Assembly: GCF_026711005.1 (NCBI RefSeq)
Contig: NZ_JAPPVJ010000001.1
Coordinates: forward strand, 620,001-684,000
From: Sphingobacterium sp. UT-1RO-CII-1
GTDB taxonomy: Bacteria; Bacteroidota; Bacteroidia; Sphingobacteriales; Sphingobacteriaceae
Length of the DNA stretch: 64,000 bases
Direction of reading: 5' to 3'
Below the pieces are notes generated by a model that saw only the letters and a program-made list of their open reading frames with translations, did no database searches and was not told the DNA's origin. Below, in pieces: positions 9,665-18,289 of the stretch; position 1 is the first letter of the stretch; each line of letters begins with the position of its first letter. Both the position numbers and the translations under genes were made by a program.

Positions 9665-10578
9665 TACCAATCTAATAATTCTAATATTCTACTTAAATCG
9701 TCCTCACTTTCAAAAGGTATTTCTATAGCACCTTTACCTTTACTATTCTTTAAATTCAATCGTACACGCGTAGAAAATCGAGATGCTAAATCATCTTCTA
9801 TCTTTTGATATTGAAAATCCATCTGCTTACCTACTGGGTGTTTTTTAGGTTTATTTTGCTCCTGAATATTACGAACAAGAATTTCTGTCATACGGACAGA
9901 CAAGCCTTTATCTATAATCTCCTGAAAAACAAACAACTGCTTATCGACCTCACCCACATTTATCAATGCTCTTGCATGCCCCATCGATACTTGTCCATCT
10001 CGAATTCCTGCTTGAATTGCTGGCGGTAATTTTAGTAAACGGAGATAATTTGTTACAGTTGACCTGTTTTTACTAACTCTTTCTCCTAATTCTTCTTGTT
10101 TTAGGTTACATTCTTCTATCATACGCTGAAAACTTAAAGCTACTTCTATTGCATTTAAATTTTCACGCTGAATATTTTCAATCAATGCCATTTCCAGCAT
10201 TTGCTGGTCATTGGCAGTCCGTACATAAGCCGGTACTTCTTCTATTCCCGCAATTTTAGAGGCTCTTAACCTCCGTTCACCACTAATCAGCTGATATTCG
10301 TTTTTACTAACCTGACGGACTGTTATCGGCTGTATCAATCCCTGTAAGATGATCGATTCGGCCAATTCTTGTAATGCCTGCTCGTCAAAATCTGTACGTG
10401 GCTGAAAGGGATTAACGGCTATTTGACTAACTTTTACAAAGTTAATGCTTCCTGCCGAATTTACGTTTTCTGTCCCTCCGGGCGTCTGTTCCGGCGTATT
10501 CCGAGAAACCTGTATATCCTCATTCTGCAATAATGCTCCTAATCCCTTCCCTAAACCTGTCTTTCTTTGTAATGCCAT
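9664..10578 (-). CDS. parB: Chromosome partitioning protein ParB
   Basis: ParB is the CTPase that binds parS and spreads on DNA in chromosome segregation. This 304-residue protein shows the N-terminal ParB/Sulfiredoxin domain (~50-140), with NPFQPRTDFDEQALQELAES, the GERRLRASK CTP-binding motif and ALIENIQRENLNAIE. An HTH region follows (KQEELGERVSKNRSTVTNYL), then a short C-terminal dimerisation segment ending RILELLDW. It lies one base downstream of parA on the same strand. No convincing parS site was recognised in the window. Confidence 0.95.
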   Translation of the reverse strand: MALQRKTGLGKGLGALLQNEDIQVSRNTPEQTPGGTENVNSAGSINFVKVSQIAVNPFQPRTDFDEQALQELAESIILQGLIQPITVRQVSKNEYQLISGERRLRASKIAGIEEVPAYVRTANDQQMLEMALIENIQRENLNAIEVALSFQRMIEECNLKQEELGERVSKNRSTVTNYLRLLKLPPAIQAGIRDGQVSMGHARALINVGEVDKQLFVFQEIIDKGLSVRMTEILVRNIQEQNKPKKHPVGKQMDFQYQKIEDDLASRFSTRVRLNLKNSKGKGAIEIPFESEDDLSRILELLDW

Positions 10579-10579
10579 A

Positions 10580-11377
10580 CTATACTGTTGCTATTTGCGG
10601 ACTTTCTGTCGTTAAACCATTCTTTTGCAAGATTTCTCTTGCTAAATTCAGATAATTAATTGCCCCTTTACAAGATGCATCATGCATGATAACCGAGATA
10701 CCAAAACTTGGTGCCTCACTCAATCGTGTATTACGTTGAATAATCGTATCAAACACTAATTCACTAAAATGTGTACGTACTTCTTCCACAACCTGGTTTG
10801 ACAGGCGCAGTCGTACATCATACATTGTCAATAAAATTCCTTCAATTTCTAAAGCTGTGTTCAATCGTGTCTGCACAATTTTTATTGTATTCAACAATTT
10901 CCCTAGCCCTTCTAGAGCAAAGTATTCACATTGCACAGGAATAATTACAGAGTCTGAAGCCGTAAGGGCATTAATTGTAATCAGCCCCAATGATGGCGAG
11001 CAATCGACAATAATAAAGTCATAATCATCTTTCACTTGCTCAATCATCCTCAACATTTTGAACTCTCGCTCATGCATATTAATCATCTCTATTTCGGCAC
11101 CTACCAGGTCAATATGAGCTGGCAATAAGTCCAAATTAGGAGTATCTGTTTGCACAATAGCCTCTCTTGGATTCAAGTCATTCACTAAACACTCGTAAAC
11201 ACTAGACCTAATAGTCCGAGGATCGAAACCTATTCCCGAGGTTGAGTTTGCTTGTGGATCGGCGTCTACCAACAACGTCTTATGTTCTAAAACAGCTAAA
11301 CTTGCCGCTAAGTTAATCGAGGTTGTTGTTTTCCCTACACCGCCTTTTTGATTAGCAATTGCTATAATTTTTCCCAT
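10580..11377 (-). CDS. parA: Chromosome partitioning ATPase ParA/Soj
   Basis: A 265-residue Walker-type ATPase beginning MGKIIAIANQKGGVGKTTTS, the deviant Walker A motif of ParA/MinD proteins. It also shows VDADPQANSTSG and a Walker B region (DYDFIIVDCSPSLG). It lacks the N-terminal HTH of plasmid ParA proteins, so it is the chromosomal Soj type. It heads the parA-parB-DUF5683-dapB-lepB cluster and is divergent from the flavin reductase gene across a 216-bp gap that should contain both promoters; I could not assign one confidently. Confidence 0.95.
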   Translation of the reverse strand: MGKIIAIANQKGGVGKTTTSINLAASLAVLEHKTLLVDADPQANSTSGIGFDPRTIRSSVYECLVNDLNPREAIVQTDTPNLDLLPAHIDLVGAEIEMINMHEREFKMLRMIEQVKDDYDFIIVDCSPSLGLITINALTASDSVIIPVQCEYFALEGLGKLLNTIKIVQTRLNTALEIEGILLTMYDVRLRLSNQVVEEVRTHFSELVFDTIIQRNTRLSEAPSFGISVIMHDASCKGAINYLNLAREILQKNGLTTESPQIATV

Positions 11378-11593
11378 GAGATTGAAATCCTTTCATTAAT
11401 CTAAAAGCTAACAGCTTAAATATTTTCTCAAAATAAATCAAATTTACACATGCAAGATAAACATAATGCTTAAATGATGTTAAAATTAGTATTTTTGAAA
11501 AAAGCTCAACCTATCAACTAAAGTCGCTAAGATACAAAAAATAGCTTTATCACTTTACATAGAAAGTCGCTTTTTAACATCAGAATTTTCAGC

Positions 11594-12115
11594 ATGAATT
11601 TAATTATATCTGGAACGAATAGAGAACATAGCAATTCATTAAAAGTAGCTCATTATTATCAAAAAAAACTACTACAACAAGGCGAGGACTGGACTATACT
11701 ATCTTTAGCCACACTACCCTCCGACATCACTCAATCAGATCTTTACGGAAAAAGAAGCGAAGAATTCAAACCTATACAAAACTTAATATCAAGTGCCGAA
11801 AAGTTTATTTTTATTATACCAGAGTATAATGGCAGCTTTCCAGGAGTATTAAAAACATTTATAGATGCTTGTTCTTTTCCCTCTTCCTTCTTCCATAAGA
11901 AAGTAGCGCTAGTCGGTCTATCATCTGGTAAATACGGAAATATTAGAGGTGTCGATCATTTTACCGGTGTATGCAACTATATGCGTATGCATGTATTGCC
12001 TTTAAAAATACATATTGCAAAAATACAAGATGAAATGAACGGGGAAGGCGAGTTTAAAGACAGTTTAACAATTAAATTTATTGACGAGCAGCTTTCTGAA
12101 ATCGTAGCGTTTTAG
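11594..12115 (+). CDS. NADPH-dependent FMN reductase family protein
   Basis: A 173-residue flavodoxin-fold protein of the NADPH-dependent FMN reductase family (PF03358). Visible are the N-terminal phosphate-binding loop region (MNLIISGTNREHSNSLKVA), the PEYNGSFPGVLKTFIDA segment and SSGKYGN. Such proteins reduce FMN or quinones and other electrophiles with NAD(P)H; the physiological substrate cannot be told from sequence. It is divergent from parA. Its stop codon overlaps the stop region of the convergent phosphoesterase gene by 4 nt. Confidence 0.85.
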   Translation: MNLIISGTNREHSNSLKVAHYYQKKLLQQGEDWTILSLATLPSDITQSDLYGKRSEEFKPIQNLISSAEKFIFIIPEYNGSFPGVLKTFIDACSFPSSFFHKKVALVGLSSGKYGNIRGVDHFTGVCNYMRMHVLPLKIHIAKIQDEMNGEGEFKDSLTIKFIDEQLSEIVAF

Positions 12116-12948
12116 AAAACTCCTTTTATAATATTATTCAACAATTCGTCCATGTTTTTTCGAAACTGGATCTCATCTTGTGGATATTGATTTAAGACAT
12201 TTCTATTTTCTTCATAATAGAACAGTTCCCATTTCCCTTCATTGTATTCCAATGCTGTTAGGTTTTCCACCCAGTCTCCAGAATTCATATAGATACACTT
12301 CCCCTTCTTACTTTCCACCGTTCTGATTTGTGGCTGATGTATGTGTCCACAGACCACATAATCATAGTTATTTTCTATCGCAAGATGCGAAGCTGTTTCC
12401 TCAAAATCAGTTATAAAGCGTATTGCCTTTTTAACAGAATTTTTTATACGTTTAGAAAGAGAATACTTTTCTCTTCCCATTTTATTCAACACCCAATTAA
12501 TTATATTATTAAACTGAATAAGTCTATCATACCCCCAGCCTCCTAGTTTAGCTAGCCATTTAGTATGTTGGATTGACGCGTCAAACACATCTCCATGAAA
12601 TATCCAGACCTTTTTCCCATTCAAGTTTAATAACAATCGATTTGTAAGGCTAATTTGCCCAAAACTCATCTTTCCAAACTTACGCAACATCTCATCATGG
12701 TTCCCCGTGATATACACCACCTCACAACCTTGATAAGCCATGTCAAGAATACACTTTAAAACACGCAAATGCGACTCTGGAAAATAACTTTTTCGGAACT
12801 GCCATATATCTATAATATCGCCATTCAGAATAAGTTTTTTAGGTTCTATCGAAGAAAGATACTTCAATAATTCAATTGAACGACATCCATATGTACCCAA
12901 ATGAACATCTGAGATCACAACAACCTCTACCTTACGCCTTTCTTTCAT
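12112..12948 (-). CDS. UDP-2,3-diacylglucosamine diphosphatase-like metallophosphoesterase
   Basis: A 278-residue calcineurin-like phosphoesterase with all metal-binding blocks: ISDVHLG at the N-terminus, LNGDIIDIWQF, ITGNHDEML, FHGDVFD and VCGHIHQPQI. The blocks and size match the LpxH/YbbF-like family annotated as UDP-2,3-diacylglucosamine diphosphatase (lipid A pathway). A second, unrelated function in the same superfamily cannot be excluded, because this Bacteroidota subgroup has a longer C-terminus than E. coli LpxH. It is convergent with the FMN reductase gene and divergent from the DUF1080 lipoprotein gene. Confidence 0.78.
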   Translation of the reverse strand: MKERRKVEVVVISDVHLGTYGCRSIELLKYLSSIEPKKLILNGDIIDIWQFRKSYFPESHLRVLKCILDMAYQGCEVVYITGNHDEMLRKFGKMSFGQISLTNRLLLNLNGKKVWIFHGDVFDASIQHTKWLAKLGGWGYDRLIQFNNIINWVLNKMGREKYSLSKRIKNSVKKAIRFITDFEETASHLAIENNYDYVVCGHIHQPQIRTVESKKGKCIYMNSGDWVENLTALEYNEGKWELFYYEENRNVLNQYPQDEIQFRKNMDELLNNIIKGVF

Positions 12949-13041
12949 TACTCAAAGAAACTGATACACTATTACGTATTTATTACCCAGAGGTCAATAA
13001 ATTATAAATTTTTTCTACTTTAGCAGATCAACTGACTTCGC

Positions 13042-13761
13042 ATGAAACACATACTATATATTACTTTTTTCTTAATTGCCACCGCTTGCCAGCGTCCCAC
13101 GAAACAACCAAACACCCTCACAGCACAAGAAAAGGCTGAAGGCTGGCAACTCTTATTTGACGGAGAAACACTTCAAGGTTGGCATATATACAACAAGGGT
13201 AATATCGACTCCAAATGGACTGTCAACGACGGCGAGTTAACCTGTGACCCTCATAAAAAATCGGGGATATTTGGCGATTTAACCACCGACAGCGTCTATC
13301 AAAACTTCGAATTAGAGCTCGAGTGGAAAGTTTTCAAAGGTGGAAATAGTGGTGTTTTTATCAACGTAAACGAACACGACAATTATGCGGCAGCATTTGC
13401 TACAGGTTTAGAAATGCAACTTCTTGACAATGACAATGCAGAGCATAGGCATAAAATAGACTCCACCCACTGGGCCGGCTGTTTATATGCTGTAGATTGT
13501 CTTTCTCAAAACTCTGCCCCTAGAACCTACAATAATTGGAATCACAGCCGAATCATTCAACAGAATGGAAAGGTCAGCTTCTGGTTAAATGGCAAACCCA
13601 CTTTTGAAAAACAAACCGACACGGAGGAATTTAAAATGATGATCGCTAAAAGCCCCATGAAAGCTTACCCCGACTTTGGTAAACTCCAGCTTGGTCGCAT
13701 TGCCTTACAAAACCACACCGACTCTGTTTCCTTTCGCAACATCAAAATAAAAAGGTTATAA
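13042..13761 (+). CDS. DUF1080 (3-keto-disaccharide hydrolase-like) lipoprotein
   Basis: The 239-residue protein begins with a lipoprotein signal (MKHILYITFFLIATACQ, lipobox ATAC), so it should be lipid-anchored in the envelope. The mature part is a DUF1080 domain with a concanavalin-like fold, shown by GWQLLFDGETLQGWHIYNKG, FELELEWKVFKGGNSGVFINV and the C-terminal SVSFRNIKIKRL. Family members have been linked to hydrolysis of 3-keto-glycosides; the substrate here is unknown. It is a single-gene unit followed by a hairpin terminator. Confidence 0.85.
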   Translation: MKHILYITFFLIATACQRPTKQPNTLTAQEKAEGWQLLFDGETLQGWHIYNKGNIDSKWTVNDGELTCDPHKKSGIFGDLTTDSVYQNFELELEWKVFKGGNSGVFINVNEHDNYAAAFATGLEMQLLDNDNAEHRHKIDSTHWAGCLYAVDCLSQNSAPRTYNNWNHSRIIQQNGKVSFWLNGKPTFEKQTDTEEFKMMIAKSPMKAYPDFGKLQLGRIALQNHTDSVSFRNIKIKRL

Positions 13762-13762
13762 A

Positions 13763-13794
13763 TAATTTCGGCGAATTTTGATCCGCCGAAATTA
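13763..13794. terminator. Terminator between convergent genes
   Basis: An 11-bp stem (13763-13773 with 13784-13794, TAATTTCGGCG) with a 10-nt loop follows the DUF1080 stop and precedes the stop of the minus-strand PLP enzyme. Confidence 0.7.
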
Positions 13795-13815
13795 TAGTTT
13801 AATATTTGTTTTTTA

Positions 13816-14871
13816 TTAAATCAATGGCTGCTTCAAACGGCTTATCGGATGAAACCCACTGAAGTCAACATCGGTTGATAGGTACAAATCTCTTATTGGC
13901 TCTTCACAAACAAGATCTGTACTCAAATATTTTTTATTATCATCACACAATAGCGTGACGACCACCGCATCATCTCCCATTTGTTCTTTCAGTTTTATTG
14001 CCCCGATCACGTTGGCCCCTGAAGAAATACCTACCGCTAACCCTAACTGCTTAGCCAGTTTTTGCGCCATCAATATCGAATCTCCATCCGATGCTTGTAC
14101 CACCTCATCCAGTTGATCCAATTTTACAATAGCCGGAATGAACTCGTCTGAAATACCTTGAATCCGATGAGCTCCTACTTTATATCCTGTCGTTAACGTT
14201 GGGCTTTCTGCCGGCTCTAAAGGGTGCACTTTGGTGGCCGGGTTAATAGTTCTCAAATATTTCCCCACACCCATCACCGTTCCTCCTGTCCCCACTCCGG
14301 CTACAAAAGCGTCTACATTTTTCCCTATTGAGTCCATTTGAAGTACAATTTCCCTTCCTGTTGTCAATTCATGAGCTTCTGCGTTATATTCATTCTCAAA
14401 TTGGCATGGCAAAAACACCCCTCCTTTTTTCGCTAGGTCTTCGCTTAAACGTATACTTCCTAAAAAGCCACCTTCCTCTTTACTGACTAATTGTATATCA
14501 GCCCCCATACTCTTAATAATATCTATACGCTCTTTACTTAGCCAATTAGGCATAATAATCTTCACTTGGTGCCCCAAAGCTTTTCCTATCGCGGAGAATG
14601 CTATACCTGTATTTCCGCTTGTCGCTTCCACAATCATGTCTGCGGGGCGTATTGCACAATTCATATAAGCTTTGTACAAAATATACAAAGCCATACGATC
14701 CTTAATACTCCCTGTAAGATTGTAATTCTCACACTTCACATAAATAACTCCTGGTCTCCCTTTATAGGTATACTGAAGCTCCAACATTGGTGTATTTCCA
14801 ACCAAACACCATAAGTGTTTAAACTTGCTCTCCAACTCCGGAGATAGACATGCACTTAAAACTTGCTCCAT
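13816..14871 (-). CDS. Cysteine synthase-family PLP-dependent enzyme
   Basis: From ATG 14871 ([20 protein letters not shown]) the protein has 351 residues; an upstream in-frame GTG would add nine. It is a fold-type II PLP enzyme: LVGNTPML, the Schiff-base lysine in [11 protein letters not shown], the [12 protein letters not shown] substrate loop, and [15 protein letters not shown] for PLP phosphate. A C-terminal extension after the catalytic core contains [14 protein letters not shown]. The family makes cysteine or cystathionine from O-acetylserine, serine or related substrates with a sulfur nucleophile. The exact reaction is not decided by sequence. It is divergent from an Lrp/AsnC regulator, a likely controller. 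Confidence 0.85.
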   Translation of the reverse strand: MEQVLSACLSPELESKFKHLWCLVGNTPMLELQYTYKGRPGVIYVKCENYNLTGSIKDRMALYILYKAYMNCAIRPADMIVEATSGNTGIAFSAIGKALGHQVKIIMPNWLSKERIDIIKSMGADIQLVSKEEGGFLGSIRLSEDLAKKGGVFLPCQFENEYNAEAHELTTGREIVLQMDSIGKNVDAFVAGVGTGGTVMGVGKYLRTINPATKVHPLEPAESPTLTTGYKVGAHRIQGISDEFIPAIVKLDQLDEVVQASDGDSILMAQKLAKQLGLAVGISSGANVIGAIKLKEQMGDDAVVVTLLCDDNKKYLSTDLVCEEPIRDLYLSTDVDFSGFHPISRLKQPLI

Positions 14872-15099
14872 AACTCTTAATATTACTGCAATAATCACTA
14901 TTTACAATAAAATATTCAACACAAACACTATAAAACAAAAATAATAGCCGTTTAAATAAAAAATTCAGTTATTTTTACAAAAACAGATATAATAATTTGA
15001 TAAAAACGGAAAAAGATCACACCCGCAAAACCAGTACTCCAAACAATATATATTCATATCCAATAATTTAAGATAGCGGCACTAAACAATTCAATTGCG

Positions 15100-15558
15100 A
15101 TGAAACTAGATAGCACAGATCATAAACTTCTCAAAATATTACAGACAGATGCTTCCTTAAGCAACAAAGAAATGTCTTATCAGCTTGGCAAATCTATAGC
15201 AGCTATACATGAACGCATAAAAAAATTAAAAGCTAATGGATTCATTAAAAAAACTGTTGCTATTCTCGATCGTAAGAAAGTAGGTATTGACCTAATTTCT
15301 TTCTCTCAGGTCTTTCTAAAAGCACATACAGCAGAAGTTTTAGGAGATTTTGAACGTGAAGTCATTAAATTTCCTGAAGTTATGGAATGCTACCAGATGG
15401 CTGGGTCGTATGATTTTATGTTACGCATTGCAACAAAAGATATGGAAGCATACCATATGTTTTTACGCCACAAACTAGCTGTTTTACCTCAAGTTAATAC
15501 TGTTCAAACATATTTTGTACTATCAGAAGCCAAAAGCGAGACTGCCTATCCACTTTAA
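15100..15558 (+). CDS. Lrp/AsnC family transcriptional regulator
   Basis: A 152-residue Lrp-type regulator. The N-terminal winged HTH (LDSTDHKLLKILQTDASLSNKEMSYQLGKS is summarised as the AsnC-type HTH, ~3-60) is followed by an AsnC ligand-binding domain (~65-145) with EVMECYQMAGSYDFMLRIA. Such proteins form octamers and sense amino acids. It is divergent from the cysteine-synthase-like gene across ~230 bp, the classic layout for control of an adjacent amino-acid gene; that regulatory link is inferred. Confidence 0.9.
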   Translation: MKLDSTDHKLLKILQTDASLSNKEMSYQLGKSIAAIHERIKKLKANGFIKKTVAILDRKKVGIDLISFSQVFLKAHTAEVLGDFEREVIKFPEVMECYQMAGSYDFMLRIATKDMEAYHMFLRHKLAVLPQVNTVQTYFVLSEAKSETAYPL

Positions 15559-15663
15559 TACGTGTATCAAACCTCTGACAGAATAACAGACCTGCATGCG
15601 TCATTGATTATTGTTTTTCATCCTTTGTTTGACTTTATAAAATATGCATTGTAAATTCGTCTA

Positions 15664-15798
15664 ATGAAAGAAAAAGACACAGCATCAAATATTTCAAAAT
15701 CATCACGTTTTAATAAAAAAGCAATGATTTTAATGAATATAACCGCTATAACTATATTTATATTAGCGATTATTTATAAAATCTGGTTTTCGAAGTAG
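15664..15798 (+). CDS. Possible 44-residue single-span membrane protein
   Basis: ATG 15664 to TAG 15796-15798 encodes 44 residues: a charged N-terminus (MKEKDTASNISKSSRFNKK), then a hydrophobic helix (NITAITIFILAIIYKIWF) ending in Lys. The Lys-rich end is N-terminal. It lies alone between the Lrp-like gene and the RidA gene on the same strand. No family is recognised. Small hydrophobic ORFs arise by chance in AT-rich DNA, so this is a moderate call only. Confidence 0.4.
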   Translation: MKEKDTASNISKSSRFNKKAMILMNITAITIFILAIIYKIWFSK

Positions 15799-15832
15799 TA
15801 TTTTCATCATAAAAAGAATTAATTTTTCACAT

Positions 15833-16219
15833 ATGTCCCAAAAACAAATTTTGAACACTCCTCATGCACCAGCGGCTATCGGTCCTTACAATCAAGCTAT
15901 TTTAGCTGGCAATACATTATATGTTTCGGGTCAAATCCCTTTAATTCCATCCAGCATGGAGCTGGTTACTACAGGGGTGGCCGATGAAACTCACCAAGTT
16001 TTAAAAAACATTTCTGCCATCTTAGAAAATGCTGGTTATACTTTTACCGATGTTGTAAAAGTTTCTATTTTCATTAGTGATATGCAAGACTTCGGAGTCA
16101 TCAACGATATTTACGCACAGTATTTCACCGAAAACCAGCCTGCCCGCGAATGTGTTGCCGTAAAAACTTTACCTCGTAACGTCAATGTAGAGATGTCCGT
16201 CATTGCTTGGAAAGCTTAA
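15833..16219 (+). CDS. ridA: RidA family enamine/imine deaminase
   Basis: A 128-residue RidA (YjgF/UK114) protein that hydrolyses reactive 2-aminoacrylate-type enamines released by PLP enzymes. Recognisable are PAAIGPYNQAI, GNTLYVSGQIPL, the LKNISAILENAG helix and the C-terminal ARECVAVKTLPRNVNVEM, which carries the key arginine. Length is typical. The stop is 3 nt before the rarD start, so the two are probably co-transcribed. A cysteine-synthase-like PLP enzyme nearby fits its detoxifying role, by inference. Confidence 0.92.
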   Translation: MSQKQILNTPHAPAAIGPYNQAILAGNTLYVSGQIPLIPSSMELVTTGVADETHQVLKNISAILENAGYTFTDVVKVSIFISDMQDFGVINDIYAQYFTENQPARECVAVKTLPRNVNVEMSVIAWKA

Positions 16220-16222
16220 TCA

Positions 16223-17140
16223 ATGCCTGACACAACACAGCTTACAACAAGCCGCCGGAACCATTTTTTTGCGGCTTTTTTAGCTCCCGTCATTTGGGGC
16301 TTTATGATTTTACCATTCCGCTGGCTACAAGCCTGGGATGCAGCTGATATTCTCAACTACCGCGTTTTATCAGCCACGGTCATATCTTGGCTTATCATTC
16401 TATTCTTTCGTCGGGGTGATCTCCATCATGACGTTAAAAAATTTAAAAGTCTACCTTCTAAAAATCGAAAGCATATCATTTGGCTAACAATCAGTGCCTC
16501 GTTTCTTTTGGTCAGCAATTGGTATACCTACATCTACGCCGTAAATAGCATTAGCATACAGTCGGCAGCTTTTGCTTACATGATTTGCCCATTAATAACC
16601 ACTTTAGGAGCATTTTTCCTTCTAAGAGAACAGTTATCTCGAACACAATGGGTCGCTTTATTTTTAGCTCTGGGCAGTGTCATTCTACTTTCGCAAGGCT
16701 CCATCTATCATGTTCTCTGGTCCGTATTAATCGCGACCTTATATGCTTTTTACATTATCACCCAAAGGGTGACTCAGGGCTTCAGCAAACTAAATCTCCT
16801 AGCTTTCCAACTTCTGTTTTGTAGTTTAACGATTCTTCCTATTATGCTGTACCAAGAACGCAGCATCCCTACCGATGTTTTTTTCTGGGTCATCATAACA
16901 TTAGTGGGCACTATATTTACGATTGCCCCTCTGTTTTTAAGCATGTATTCTTTAACAAGAATTTCCTCCAGCACCGCTGGAGTTTTATTATATGCAAACC
17001 CTATTATTGCTTTTCTACTTGGTGTCTTCATTTTCAAAGAAAGCGTAAGCGGTTATCAATATTTTGCCTATGGTCTCCTTTTAGTTGCTATCATCCTTTT
17101 CAACAGTCCTGCTTTAAAAAGCTTGAAAAAAGCTTTTTAA
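16223..17140 (+). CDS. rarD: EamA-family transporter RarD
   Basis: A 305-residue integral membrane protein with about ten hydrophobic helices in two EamA halves. The opening (FFAAFLAPVIWGFMILPFRWL) with DILNYRVLSATVISW, together with SIQSAAFAYMICPLITTL, matches the RarD subgroup of the drug/metabolite transporter superfamily. The substrate is not known. It is tightly coupled to ridA. Downstream lies a 220-bp non-coding stretch with a repeated small-RNA-like cassette. Confidence 0.83.
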   Translation: MPDTTQLTTSRRNHFFAAFLAPVIWGFMILPFRWLQAWDAADILNYRVLSATVISWLIILFFRRGDLHHDVKKFKSLPSKNRKHIIWLTISASFLLVSNWYTYIYAVNSISIQSAAFAYMICPLITTLGAFFLLREQLSRTQWVALFLALGSVILLSQGSIYHVLWSVLIATLYAFYIITQRVTQGFSKLNLLAFQLLFCSLTILPIMLYQERSIPTDVFFWVIITLVGTIFTIAPLFLSMYSLTRISSSTAGVLLYANPIIAFLLGVFIFKESVSGYQYFAYGLLLVAIILFNSPALKSLKKAF

Positions 17141-17234
17141 AGCGCATATACATCCCACAATAATCAAACTGTAGCTCTACGGCTACAGCTCTATCATCTT
17201 ATCGTCAGAATGAAGTCTGTTTCTTTAAAATCAT

Positions 17235-17265
17235 TTGCACAATGTTCGCAATACACTTATATTTG
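17235..17265 (+). promoter_or_regulatory. Promoter of repeated RNA cassette, copy C
   Basis: TTG at 17235-17237 and TATATTTG at 17258-17265, separated by 20 nt, match the Bacteroidota -33/-7 consensus. The same geometry occurs at 52229 and 61786 although the spacer sequence differs. Confidence 0.65.
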
Positions 17266-17270
17266 TGGTA

Positions 17271-17337
17271 TCATAATTTAGGTTTATAATTGGTTAGTAA
17301 AAGGTTTTCATTCTCCCCGTTTGAAAACCTTTTTTTA
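17271..17337 (+). ncRNA. Candidate small RNA, copy C
   Basis: An expected transcript of about 65 nt starts after the TATATTTG box. It contains an unstructured AT-rich head (ATAATTTAGGTTTATAATTG) and ends in an 11-bp hairpin (17300-17310 with 17322-17332). The 11-nt loop is C-rich (TTCTCCCCGTT) and a T-run follows. The same RNA recurs at 52.3 and 61.8 kb with only a few changes (here GTTAGTAAAAGG against GTTAGCAAAGG). Conservation of transcript and promoter, but not of the spacer between promoter boxes, favours a functional RNA over a simple repeat. I do not recognise a known family. Confidence 0.6.
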
Positions 17338-17359
17338 TGATTAAGCCGCTATTGCTTAA

Positions 17360-18112
17360 TTAAAACGCAGTAGCATTTCTTATCGGATTATTCTTTAATA
17401 AATCTTTTACATCATAGCGTTCCAGCAGCTTCTTTATCGCATTTAAATGTCTTTCATGGTGCATATCCGTCCCTACAAAATCATACATTCTTTCTTTTAT
17501 AAGTTTGTGCGCTGTATCCTTTACGCGCTCTCCATAATACCCGGATATAGCTAAAATATTCAATTGTAATAAGCAGCCTGCTTCCTTTATTGCTTTATAC
17601 ATTTCGAAGTTTCCATGGTAATAGTTATAACGTTCCGGGTGTGCTAAAACAGGATAGTAACCCTCGCTTTGCAAGCTATAAATAACTTCCATAAGCATAT
17701 TAGATTCCGCCAAATAAGACATTTCTATCAACACATAATTATTGGGCATGAGGCACAAAGCTTTCTTATCCAAAACCTGTAAAAGTCCATCATCTATCAT
17801 ATATTCGGCCGAGCACTTCAAGTCAAATTCAATATTCGAAGCAAGCAGTTCCTTTCTCAACTTTTCTGTAGTCTCCATTATCTCTTCCTTCGAGTTATCA
17901 TACACTCCAAAAATAACGTGTGGTGTCGTTATACATTTATGTATACCTAAATCTTTCAAGCCCTTGATTAACAAGAGAGAATCTTGTATCGTTTTAGCGC
18001 CATCATCTATTCCCGGGAGGAGATGGCTATGCATATCCCAAGTTAACCACTCTAACTTACCTGCTGAGCTTAACTCCTTTTTTTCTCCGAAAAGTTTAGT
18101 CCACAATGACAT
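17360..18112 (-). CDS. CpsB/YwqE-type PHP-domain tyrosine-protein phosphatase
   Basis: A 250-residue PHP-fold metallo-phosphatase. The metal site is seen in DMHSHLLPGIDDGAK, TTPHVIFG, the ILLAHPERY-like block (VLAHPERYNYY) and FVGTDMHHERH. Characterised relatives (CpsB, YwqE, Wzb-like in function) dephosphorylate bacterial tyrosine kinases that control capsule or exopolysaccharide assembly. A Wzc-like kinase with a Tyr-rich tail lies 4.7 kb away, past recG, queD and a regulator, so this is its probable partner by inference. A 7-bp hairpin spans its stop codon (17340-17360). Confidence 0.85.
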   Translation of the reverse strand: MSLWTKLFGEKKELSSAGKLEWLTWDMHSHLLPGIDDGAKTIQDSLLLIKGLKDLGIHKCITTPHVIFGVYDNSKEEIMETTEKLRKELLASNIEFDLKCSAEYMIDDGLLQVLDKKALCLMPNNYVLIEMSYLAESNMLMEVIYSLQSEGYYPVLAHPERYNYYHGNFEMYKAIKEAGCLLQLNILAISGYYGERVKDTAHKLIKERMYDFVGTDMHHERHLNAIKKLLERYDVKDLLKNNPIRNATAF

Positions 18113-18289
18113 ACTTTATACTATTAGCGATGTTTTTTACCAAAAGCCTTATCTCCTTAAAAGTCAATAATAATAATAATTTTTTGACACTGTCGCAACA
18201 CCACCTCTTACTTCCTTTTGAACATATTGCATGCGCAATGCTATTATTAGTCCTCTAAAATATTTATTAAATTAGCCATTCGATATTTT

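Noticed and set aside
17169-17188. 7-bp hairpin CTGTAGC/GCTACAG after rarD
   Set aside because: Short and not followed by a T-run; cannot be called a terminator with confidence.
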